Positions 46,110 to 56,266 of a stretch of 64,000 bases of DNA are shown piece after piece; within the stretch, counting starts at the first letter, position 1, and each line of letters opens with the position of its first letter. Under the pieces are notes generated by a model. It searched no databases, was not told the DNA's origin, and worked only from the letters and a program-made list of their open reading frames with translations. The position numbers and the translations under genes are program-made. Source of the DNA: Jaapia argillacea MUCL 33604 (Eukaryota; Basidiomycota; Agaricomycetes; Jaapiales; Jaapiaceae). Location: assembly GCA_000697665.1 (NCBI GenBank), contig KL197711.1, forward strand, positions 241,182 through 305,181, read 5' to 3'.

Positions 46110-47672
46110 TCAAACGTCCACATCGAGTTCCTCGAATCTTGACGTAGTATCGTGGACGACCATGGAATCCGTCCCCTCTTCATGGAAGAAGTCATTCACC
46201 GTCAACGGACGCATCTTGAATCCCTATCACATTCCACAATCAGTCAACAATATGGGATAGAGGGATGAACAACAGAGCGAACCTCGACTTGGATCTGAGC
46301 CAACATCTCTGGGTCTTGTTCGGACTTCCTCATATATTCCTGCACTGCGACCATAGCTGCATTTCGACATAACTCTTTGAGATCAGAGCCCGACAGGCCT
46401 TCCGCGCGCAGAGCTACTGTGCGCATGTCAAAGTCGGGCGATAAGGGTGTGTCTTTCAGCATCTGAGCTCATAACTGTAAGTGAGCAGTCGATGGGGATG
46501 CACATTTCTCAAACCTACCAGTGTAAGGATCTTTTGTCGTTGTGGGAGATCTGGCAAACCAATTGCAAACCGTTTTGGCATACGACGGAGGATGGCAGAG
46601 TCGATATCGTTCGGTCGATTTGTGGCTCCGAGGATGATAATCCTGTCGGATCCCGACAGGAGACCGTCCCATAGTCTGAGGGAAGGGGTATTGAGGAAAC
46701 AGAAAGAGTAAGGTAGAGATAACCACTCACGTCATAAACTCCGCCTTCATCATCCCAGTAACTTCATGATCACCCTTTGTCCTCTCCCTCAAAAAACTAT
46801 CGATCTCATCAATGAAGACGATACTCGGCTGTGTCTTCCTCGCTAATCCAAACAATCCCGCGACCAACTTGTTACTCTCGCCATACCATTTGTTGGTAAG
46901 GACCGAGGCAGCGATGTTGATAAAGGTTGCTCCGGATTCTTTGGCTAAGGCTTTGGCTAGCATGGTCTTGCCACATCCTGGCGGACCGTATAATAGTACA
47001 CCTTTTGGTGCTGTGAGGAGGGAGGAGTTGGCAGCGAAGAGCGTTGGGTAGACGAGGGGATAGATGACGGATTCGCGAAGGGAGGAGATAATGGGTTCAA
47101 GGCCGCCGACATCTGATAAGACAGGGAATATACGGTTAAAAGCCCCCGAGTACCAGAGATAAGAGGTGAACAGACCTGCGAATTTGATGTGAATGTCGTC
47201 GGGGTGGATTACTTCGGAGGCGATTGCCTCTATTGAAGGGTATGTTGAGTGGGTAGAGGTGAAGATAGGAGGGAATCGGGTGACCAACTTTCGTATTCGT
47301 TCAAATCCAAATCTTTGTGCCCTAGTCGCTCAAGGATGTCTTTACTCTTGGTCGATAGCTTCTTCTTTTCTCGCTCTGGCATGAAGCTCTCGATAGCCCA
47401 CTAGAGGATACCAAATAATTGAGCTCATTCCAATATGACAGCGGATGATGTGCACATACGTGCAAAGTGTAGTAGAGGGCTGCCTTGCGGTCCGATATCA
47501 TGAATAAACCGGGGGTACCATATTTCGGAGCAAGCATAACTAACGCACTTGAGAGGCAAGAAAGAGGGCAACTGAAAATAAAGAGGTAAATCAATGAGAT
47601 GAGGTCCATAGGGTGCTCATTCTCTTGCTCACCATCTAATAACGTCCGTTTTGTCGCTGAGGACATGGCCAT
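46110..47672 (-). CDS. MSP1: Msp1/ATAD1-type mitochondrial AAA ATPase
   Basis: Nine exons on the minus strand (47672-47633, 47571-47549, 47483-47460, 47400-47289, 47229-47176, 47112-46731, 46675-46519, 46462-46283, 46223-46110) give 361 residues. Msp1 sits in the outer mitochondrial and peroxisomal membranes and pulls out mislocalised tail-anchored proteins. An N-terminal helix (about 12-30) is built by two tiny exons of 23 and 24 nt, read as VALFLASQ and AALYYTLH. The AAA domain has Walker A GPPGCGKT (127-134), Walker B IVFIDEID (182-189), sensor [10 protein letters not shown] and arginine finger RRMPKRF. The pore loop lies near KWYGES. The C-terminal acidic tail ends EELDVDV. Length and order match the fungal family. 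It is divergent from the acid phosphatase gene. Confidence 0.93.
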
Positions 47673-48308
47673 TGTGGCAGTTTCCAGAGTCAAGTATCGC
47701 TGAAAAGGTATAAATCCCTCGCCAGGAAAGTTTGAGGACTCAAAGTTGGGGGACTGTCAGTGGCGAAAAGTCGTAAACAGCGAAGCACGACAGCTTTCGT
47801 CGACTGTGGTAAAGGAGAAGCCGGAATGCGTGACGGGTCACAGTCACGTCACCTGATGTGATATTGTGACACATCGAAACAGTCACGGTAGCCCGCTACG
47901 AGCAGTTCTGTTCGCCAATAACTTAACTATGGATCTGGTTCAATTCTCCTTGTGAACATGGTGAACTTGAAGGTCGTATCTATTGCACCCCGAATTTTAC
48001 GTCGGTGTTTGGCTTTTTAACCAATGCCCAACCATTGGTAAATGACGCACAGCGCCAAGACTCCCGGCCTCGACGGTACCGCCCAACCTACCCCACCGAG
48101 GATTCTTTCTCAAACCACACCGCATCCACTGATGATTACGAATGGCACACATGACGGCTGGGCTACGCGGGCACGACACATGCGCTGGAATGAGTATGAT
48201 ATCTTCCGCAAATTTCTTGGAGAGGCGTTCGAATAAAAGCCACGAAGGTTGGCTTGGGACGCCCAAGATTCTGCAGGGTTTTGCAAACCTCCCCCTTCTT
48301 GCCCACTG
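47673..48308. other. Divergent promoter region of Msp1 and acid phosphatase
   Basis: About 640 bases with repeated GTCACG/TCACGT elements near 47,830-47,890. Short frames here overlap on both strands. I see no gene. Confidence 0.45.
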
Positions 48309-50097
48309 ATGTCTTGGCGAATAATTTTGAATTTGTCTGCAATGTTGTCTATCTGGATCCTCCTCGGCACCTTAGTCGCAGATACCCTGGCGCTGCCGTA
48401 CTCATCAGAGATCACCCATCAAGCAAGGTCGAACCTCCCTATACCTCACAGTACGTTTGTCCTACCCTTTTCACCGTCTGGCCATCTGATTGAACGCTGG
48501 TAACAGATAGGAGACAAATCATCGAAGGGCCAGGCGGTTACCATTTCAACGTCTTGGAACACCTCACAGGCATTGGGCCCTACTTTGACGCTCCTGGCGT
48601 CCAGCTGAACCCGAGTCCTCCATCGCAATGTGTAGTCTCTAAAGCTACCTACCTTGTACGGCACTCGAACATTTATGCCAACGCCGTGCGTCACTCTCCT
48701 TCACTCTGGTCCATTTCATTCGTTTAACCAACCGGATTGGTAGTTTGATTACAAGACCTTCCTCGGACCTTTCCTTCAGAAATTAGGAAACGTCACCGAC
48801 AAATCCATTTTTTCGAAATCTTCAAATCTAACATTCCTTGCGAACTACACGTCTCCCGTCACGAACACGACGGAACAGATTGAGAAGATGACACCTTCGG
48901 GAGGACAAGCTGCAAAGGCGTTCGGGGGTGTCATTCGGAACCTGTATCCGAACTTGCTGCAGCCCACTAATAATGGGAGTTTCAGGGTTTGGTCTGCTTC
49001 AGGTTAGTTTAGCATATTTTCCTCTGTGGGCCTGTACTTAAGGGTGTTACGATTTAGCAAGCCGAGATATGGACACCACCAGAGCTTTCATCGAAGGCTT
49101 GTCGAATGGCGCTCAACTCGTCGAGGTTTACGAAGGCGAAAATGACAGTGCAGATTCTTTAACCCCTCATGTACGTCATTACGCCTTTTACATCCATATC
49201 CACTCTCAACACCAAACTTAAATCTCACCATTCGCAGGAATCGTGCCCAAACTTCGACTCCTCTCTAGGCTCCGTCCAATCCGGCGCTTGGCAGAAAAAG
49301 TACACAGCCCCGATAATAGATCGATTTCACCTGGATGTTCCTGGGTTCAACTTCACCGCGTCTGACATCGTCGCCATGCAGGAATTGTGTGGATATGATA
49401 CAGTAATCAACAACCACAGCGATTTCTGCAACCTGTTCTCACCTCAGGAGTGGTTGGAGTTTGAGTATGCCAATGATCTGATGTATTTCTACAGTATTGG
49501 GTGAGTTCTCATTCTCTTCGCCACTGACGGCTTTGCTCATGTGCATCTTGTTTCTGATCCTTCCTTAGATATGGAAACCCAATCGCGCCACAACTCGGTC
49601 TTCCCTGGGTTCGAAGTTCCCTTGACATCCTTGAATCTGCAAACCAAATCTCTTCCACCTTCAACCAATCCCTCTACATCTCCTTCACCCACCGTGAAGA
49701 ACCCCCACTCATCCTAACCGCCCTCGGCCTTTTCAACAACTCAGGCTACTACCCAACCGTCGACGTCAACACCACAATGCCTTCCACCGAGATCAACTAC
49801 TCCCGCGAATGGAAGACGAGTCAGATATTACCTTTTCTTGGACACGTCGGGATTGAGAGGTTGGATTGTGTGAATAGGACATCGAGGCTTCAGGAATCGT
49901 TCGTTCGGGTTTTGGTGAATTCTGCCCCGATTCCGATTCCTGGCTGCCAGGATGGGCCGGGGGAGTCTTGTGGGCTTGCAGCGTTTGGAGATTATATTGG
50001 GGAGAGGATTAAGTTGTATGGGGATTTCATTGGGGCTTGTGGGATCAATGGGACTGTTGCGAACAGGACAGACTTGTTGAGTATCTGTGACGCGTGA
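48309..50097 (+). CDS. Secreted histidine acid phosphatase (phytase-like)
   Basis: Six exons (48309-48450, 48507-48685, 48744-49002, 49058-49170, 49238-49500, 49569-50097) give 494 residues. A second in-frame ATG at 48342 could be the true start; both leave a signal peptide. The fold is the histidine phosphatase clade 2, which frees phosphate from organic esters outside the cell. The catalytic stretch reads YLVRHSNIYAN (Arg 99, His 100), a variant of the classic RHGxRxP. The family feature SASASRDMDTTRAF follows. The proton-donor region is SFTHREEPPL (His 360) in place of the common HD pair; I believe this form also occurs in basidiomycete relatives. Many N-glycosylation sequons and six or more Cys residues suit a secreted enzyme. 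The preferred substrate (phytate or other) is open. Confidence 0.88.
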
Positions 50098-51688
50098 TTG
50101 TGGAGGGTTGTGGTTGGACTCGCTACGTGGGATTGTGACAGAGACATTGTAGGATGGACATTTGACTGTATCTTCCATGGACGTTCGTGCGTTTTTGTAA
50201 CCTCCTTATTGAGAGCTAATACCATTGGCTTGTCAGATTTTCCTCTTGATTGCGCGCCCAGATATCGTGACGTTACCGATCTTGACGGCTTTGCCAAGAA
50301 GGACTTCTCTTGTCCCATTTCCTCTGGCAAATTTTCCTATGTTCCGCTGTACCCGCAGTGGGGAAGGCGCACGCTTTCGTCGTGTCACCGCGCCTTACCT
50401 CCATGTGGCAGTTTAGTAGCGTCTGCCAGGGGTGGGAATCGCTCCCCAAGGTGATCGATGACCCCCTTCAGAACGACACCCATCATCCCAGAGATTTCAT
50501 TCGACATGTCACCACCAGACGATGGAATTCCATATCTTCGTGACTATCAACGTCGACACTACTTACAGCTGGATATCATGATGGCGGTACGACCTCAGTT
50601 GATTGCCAATATCCGTCCTCGCAAATCCTGCTACGATGTAGCTCCGATGCTTGGCTGCTCGTGGCCGTTAATAGCGGAGGTCACAAGCGCCGAACGATCT
50701 ATAACCCGTCGGGATTCCCGGGCTATGGCAGCTCCAAGTCTTGGTACTCGATGGCAACGTTTCCCCAAGCCCTAGGGAGATGGGTTCGTAGCGATCCATC
50801 CTAGGCACTCGGCATTTGGCCTGGCCGGCACGACTTGGAACTATCTTCCCTCGTACCATCTCCGCTCTATCTGAATCCTAGCATCCTTGCGCCACCCGCT
50901 TTCTCTCCGACTACGGCCGGGCCTGGTACAATCTTGGCAACGCTTAGTATCGACGGGTTGGAACGCCAAGATCTTACTTTGTTCTCAGTGTCCTCCACAA
51001 GATCATCTTCGGCGGGTAACCTAAGGATGCTGAGCACTTTTCGTCGCATAGATGCCGAAGGACGTTGGAATTCTGCTATTTGTTCGGCTTTCCTTGGGCT
51101 TTCCACTGCTTTCTACCGTCCTCCTCCGACACAAGGCTTTAGATCAAGCCTTGTGGTTGCTATGGGCTATTATTGGCAACCAATGCCGACACACGATTCC
51201 CCGAGGGTGAGTAGCCAAAGCGCAGCCTCGGGAGCGGAAACAGGTTTGTGACGACAGCAGAGTTACATGCGGGATTATCGCCGAGCGTCAATCTCGTTTA
51301 AAGATCTACCCAACGTGTTTTCTGTAGTAATATGTTGACAGGTCAATCAAATAACTTCAGAGGGTGCACAGACAGCCACTGACAGCCACCTCTGGACGAT
51401 CTCGTGAGACCTTCATCGGGAAGGAGGGGGCCAAAAGACCGCGAAGGTAATTCGGAAGGTAACGGGCCCGAGTCTGTGAGCGTATCGACGATGTCCTGCC
51501 TGCGCAGCCACTGGGTCAACTTCAATAACCACGGGATTATTAGTGAAGCTTAATCGTTCTCGCATAAGAGGTGGATGTATTGATTCGAGTCTTGCACCTC
51601 CCCACCCCCACTCAACTGTGGCGTCGCACTAACCGCCCTCCGTTACGCGTGCATCGAGCATCGAGTCGACCACCCAGTTCACCACACA
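50098..51688. other. Long intergenic region, no supported gene
   Basis: About 1.6 kb. A plus frame at 50,835-51,251 (Ser/Thr-rich) and a minus frame at 51,106-50,867 are both open over the same bases. Neither has a start context, domain or splice model that I trust. Confidence 0.4.
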
Positions 51689-52254
51689 ATGTCTCCCATA
51701 GTATCAGACACCAGCTCAGGACAAATGCAGACGAGCACCAAAGTGTCAATGGCTGTGTTTGCAGGTGAGGTCGTCGTATCTCCCCTTCAGCTGTGACATG
51801 TCTCAGGTCCTAGTCTCGTTGGAAAGATTTGAATCCGCGGAACTTCGAACTCACCTTTTGTGGTTTTTGTTTTCCAATAGTCATGTTCGTCTTCGTCTTA
51901 CTTGCACTCCGATTCGTATACAAACACCGTACCTCCCGACGGACACCACCATTATCTTACCAGACGACCACCCCCATGTCATATAGTTACTACCCATACC
52001 CCGCAATCCGAAGTATGGTGCCACTCGCGAGTTACACCATCAATCCACCTCCACGGATACATACTCGAAACGCGTCGCATACATCAGAGATTTCGCAGTC
52101 TACCCTCATCAGTAGCGAGGGCACGTACCATGGAGACCTGGAAGAGTCGAAGTCAGGAAAAGTTGGACAAGTGGACAAGAGCTTTCCCGTTACGCCCACC
52201 TTTGACCAAGACGTCACAGACTTTCCTCCCCGGGTTTACTTGGCGGGGTCATGA
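51689..52254 (+). CDS. Small single-pass membrane protein, unrecognised
   Basis: Exons 51689-51764 and 51881-52254, intron 116 nt (GTGAGG..CCAATAG, phase 1), give 149 residues. The short N-terminal head (about 19 residues) is rich in Ser and Thr. One membrane helix (about 20-38) crosses the splice junction and is followed by a basic stretch (RFVYKHRTSRR) and a polar tail of about 105 residues. Pieces of the tail include Tyr-rich SYSYYPYP and SEISQSTLISSEG. No family is recognised. The positive-inside rule puts the tail in the cytoplasm. Its build copies that of the gene at 10,382. A stop-free stretch in the intron (51,829 on) gives another possible read-through start, which I consider less likely. 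Confidence 0.5.
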
Positions 52255-53706
52255 CTGCCAGGGCGGTGTTGATGTTAAACTTGGACAGAGATCGGTGATG
52301 GATATGACCACGACGAAGTCCCTCTCTTTGTATGAACAATTAATCACATTCGACACTTGTAGATGTACGCTAAACTCACCTGCTTGTCTGTATATTGTAA
52401 AAGTTGTAGTTAGTAGTGTTAGATTTCCAGTTTCAGTCCGACTGGTCGGATGTTGACAAAGCTACTAGCGCCTCGCAATGAAAGTGACAATTCCAAACCG
52501 GTGGACCCTGGGCGTGAGGCACTGACCGAGATGCTGGTGCGTGAGGAAAACGAGGGTGGGCGCCAATCTGGGGCGCTTAGACCATCCCGTGAACCGTCGG
52601 AAGAGAGCTACACGAGGATGACGAGGCGTTGTCCATCGGAGCAATTCCGGCCTTGGTGGTCCCACCGCATTACCATAGCGGCTGATACTTCGCTTGTCTC
52701 CGGGCCAAGACTCTTTTCTAAGAGCATACCAAACTTGGGCGATGAGTATGGCAGGAGGATCTTCGAGTTGGAACATGCCTGCTAGTCTATCCCACTTCCA
52801 TTGAAGTCTCGACCCAGAGTCGTGCTGGCTCAAATGTGGCCCCCAAGCAAATGGTTGCGTAGACGGATATGTTCCATTTCCGAGAGTTTGGAGTCACGAA
52901 AACTCGGTTGACACTCGTCAATTCATACCTGTGATGCTGGATCGTTCGAAAGGAATTTTTCGGTGCGAGTGTGGGTGTAGTAGAAGACTTGCTGGATCCA
53001 TGGCATCAAATGGTCGAATACTTACGGGAGAGAAACGCGCTGATAGTACGAAGGGCGAGTCGGGCAGGGACTCGGACTCGAGGTCCTGGTTTGGTCCTGG
53101 TGAGGAAGTACTAGTTGTGCAGATCTCACGTTGTTCAATGTTCACTTCATTATGTTTTCAGCTTTGTCTCTCTCATGAAATCATGTTGGTTTCTGTCGAC
53201 GTGGGATTTCTTCGCCGGCCCTTCACTTTCAAGGTCGACACTCGACTATTTTGATGCCTAGGGGCATGCAGGCAGCTATTCCGGGTAACTAATGGCTTCA
53301 GGCCGCAGCGTCGTTCTGCGGTGTTTCTTTGAGTATTGTTACGACCTGCTGGTCGTTCCCCTTTGCTCCTCATTAGCATAGTGAGTAGCTTCCATGCTCT
53401 CTCATTTCTCTTATCCTTACAGTAATGACCACTGTAACAGCCTTCACAGTATTCTGCAGGACTAATCTTCACGCCACTGGCACGTCCACCTGAGTGCCCT
53501 CGGCGATTCCATGGAAGAATTGTCTAATGATACGGAGTGGCGCTCTTACGACCCAAACGACGTACGGCAAACGATCCGACCACCCCGCTGCCGTTGCCAC
53601 TGTCATTGCACCAAACTCCCCATCAATAATAACCGTCTCCAACCGCCTTCCTATATCCCACCTCTCCTCTCCACCTTCCCCACACAACCTCACGCACCAA
53701 ACTACG
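52255..53706. other. Long intergenic region
   Basis: About 1.45 kb. The longest plus frame (52,450-52,785) is charged but has no ATG support or domain. The last 200 bases are pyrimidine-rich, as expected just before the epimerase ATG. Confidence 0.4.
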
Positions 53707-54997
53707 ATGTCCCAAATCCTCTCCTTCACCCCCGAAATTGGCCTTGGCCTCCCCGCAGCTGAAGTCCTCTCCGCGCCAAAGCGTCCTCGGGCCGTAGTAA
53801 CGGGCGGTTCAGGTAAACTGGGTCGATCCACTGTCGTAGACTTGCTCGCACATGGCTGGAATGTCGTGAACTTTGACAAAGTCCCTCCACCTCCTGGGTC
53901 GGGACATGAAGATGCCATTTTCGTGTGTACAGAGTTGGAGGATATGGGCCAGGTTATGGAGAATTTGCTCGAGGTTGATTGTGTGCGTAGCTTCATGCTT
54001 TTTTCTTGCAGATATTCATGGCGTTTCTTCTTGAATATAGAGATACAAAGGAGTAGATGCGATTGTCCACCTCGCCGCCCTTCCTTCAGCGGGTATGATG
54101 GGATCTTCAACTCAATTCCGTCTCAACACTATGGCGTACGTATCCCGTTTCTCGGTCCTCTCAAACCCAGCCTGAAATGGCCCGGAACAGGACATACAAC
54201 CTCCTTGAAGCTGCTCGTAAACTCGGCATCAAAAACATTGTCTTAGCATCCTCCGAGACCCTCCTCGGCCTACCCCTCGATCCTTGGGTCCCGGATTATA
54301 TTCCCATGGACGAGAACTCTCCGAGGAGACCTGAGAGTGCCTATGCACTGAGTAAGCTTTTGGGTGAGGTCAGTACACCTTCATTCGCTCAGGTGTGGGC
54401 AGGGTGATTCTGACCTGGAATAGACAATGGCCCAAGAGTATTGTCGTTGGGATCCTACCACCAAGATTATCAACCTTCGGTTCTCAAACGTCATCCTCGC
54501 CAATGAATATGAGAGGTTTGAAACGTGGCAGAACGATCCAAAGCCTCGCCGTTGGAAGTGCGTCATATCTTCACTCACTTCCATACTCCCATTATTTGAG
54601 AGGTTAATTCTGATTTACTTTTATGTAGTTTGTGGGGTTATATCGACGCTCGTGACGTGCGTATCCCATTTTCCTGATTCCGGGACTGGATTTTGACGTT
54701 GGTTGTCGGCAGGGCGCACAATCGATCCGGAAATCTCTGGAATACAAAGCTGTAGGCCACCACCAATACATCATCGCCAACAATGTACACAGTTCACTCT
54801 TCCTCTCCCAATTCTTTACTAACCTCACTTTTCTCCTACAGAACACAGTGATGCGAACCCCGAACGACAAATTAGTGGCAGCAGAGTTCCCCGGTGTGCC
54901 TTATACACCGACGAAAGGCTCGCATGATACATTGTTGAGTATCGAGAAGGCGAAGAGGGAGCTTGGGTTTGAACCTAAGTGGGATTGGAAACATTGA
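53707..54997 (+). CDS. NAD(P)-dependent epimerase/dehydratase (extended SDR)
   Basis: Seven exons (53707-53982, 54041-54135, 54191-54368, 54424-54557, 54629-54656, 54713-54784, 54842-54997) give 312 residues. The Rossmann fold starts at VVTGGSGKLG (30-39), the TGxxGxxG cofactor loop of extended short-chain dehydrogenases. The active-site set is Ser near 144 (LASSETLLG) with Tyr 175 and Lys 179 in YALSK. It is related to the nucleotide-sugar epimerase family; the exact sugar or other substrate cannot be told. The last exon reads KRELGFEPKWDWKH, typical of the C-terminal substrate domain. No signal peptide is seen, so it is cytosolic. One exon is only 28 nt. The junction 54,136-54,190 was chosen because it gives NTMATYNLLEAA. 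Confidence 0.88.
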
Positions 54998-56266
54998 TGG
55001 ATTGGGTTTGTTGTGAGATGGTCGTTGTCCTGTGTGTATTCCCAAGGGGATACATTGTTGTATCTGCCACTCGCTTAGTATGACGCGAAGTAGCATAGGA
55101 ACGTATTCCACGCCAGTCCCAATCTTTATTGCTTTGAGAATTCCTGGCGATCATCGGTGCGGATTGTGTTGAGTTCGTCGACATCCTTCCCAGGACAAGT
55201 CGTCAATATTAATAGTTGAACTTTGTGCCTCGCTCAGGCGTCAATTGTTTTTTCTCTCCACTTTACACGGAAGACGACATTTCTCCCAGGTTATCTGTGC
55301 CTTGGAGTCTCATTACGATGGGCCTCGCGAACACCTCCACTAGTTCATCAATATTGCTGCCCACTGATTTGCCGACCAATTACCCTCTGGCCGTTCATCG
55401 CCGTCGGCATCGTCGCCGTCAGCTCATCATGCTGGTACCATCGCCTCATCAATTGCTCCTCTGGCAACTTGTCAGATAACTGCAACTGCATCCTCAAGCA
55501 GGCAAAGCTTGCATCGCACATTTCGAGCTAAGGCTTGCCGTCGGCCGCTTCCAACCTCCTTCGTCGTTATCACCATCTGGTGTCCTGTACCAAACTTCTG
55601 GCAAGAGTGTTCTTGCGAGAACGCAGCTATTCTTGTGGAGAAGCCTTCACTGGATGGTCAACGATATACCTGCTGATAGTCGACGGAAAGTTTTCGGGCA
55701 CACACGATCAGTGGCACTTACGACCTTACGACAAGATACGTGGAGATATCATTTCCATCCCACCATATTGCTTCCCAAAGAACGGTTATCTTGTACCAAT
55801 GGTTCTTCGTCTTTCAGTGGCAATCTGGAGGCAGCTGATACTGGACACATCGTACGCTCAGCTCCGTCACAAATCTTCCTCTGGCGCAAATAATGCGACC
55901 ATGACGCCCATACGTCTCCAACGATATCCTCGTATCTTCATTCTGCAAGAAACTCAAATCTAATCCAGGGGAACACCACCTTTCGTCACAGATATGGCGC
56001 GCCGTACTCCTTCGCCATGCCATTCTGTGGCACCAGATAAGACGCCTACGGAAGGAGAAAGACGTACTCCATGTTCAAGAATAACTGGCACCTCCTTCTC
56101 GCCTTCTTCTGCCTATCCTCGACCTTATCTCTGCTGGCTTTTAATTCTGATCGCGATCAGGGACGAAGTACGCCTCCTCTGTTGCCTTATAATCTGAGGT
56201 CTCCCATCCGCTTCTCTTCGTCCTGCGACGATTGCAATCTTCTCCCAGTAGGGCAAGACTGCCGCC
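54998..56266. other. Long intergenic region with possible broken small gene
   Basis: About 1.27 kb. From an ATG at 55,318 a frame gives a Ser/Thr-rich head (NTSTSSSILLPTDLP). A hydrophobic helix (WPFIAVGIVAVSSSCWY) continues in the next frame over from about 55,390, with no GT..AG between. It could be a frameshifted single-pass membrane-protein gene. The rest is unexplained; the OPT promoter must be near its right end. Confidence 0.35.

Noticed and set aside
50835-51251. Plus-strand frame of 138 codons, and an antisense frame over the same bases
   Set aside because: Both are open, neither has a convincing start, domain or intron structure, and they exclude each other.
52450-52833. Charged plus-strand frame of 111 codons and its antisense frame
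   Set aside because: No domain, promoter or intron support.
53469-54110. Minus-strand frame of 213 codons
   Set aside because: It is antisense to the first exons of the epimerase, whose Rossmann motif is clear.
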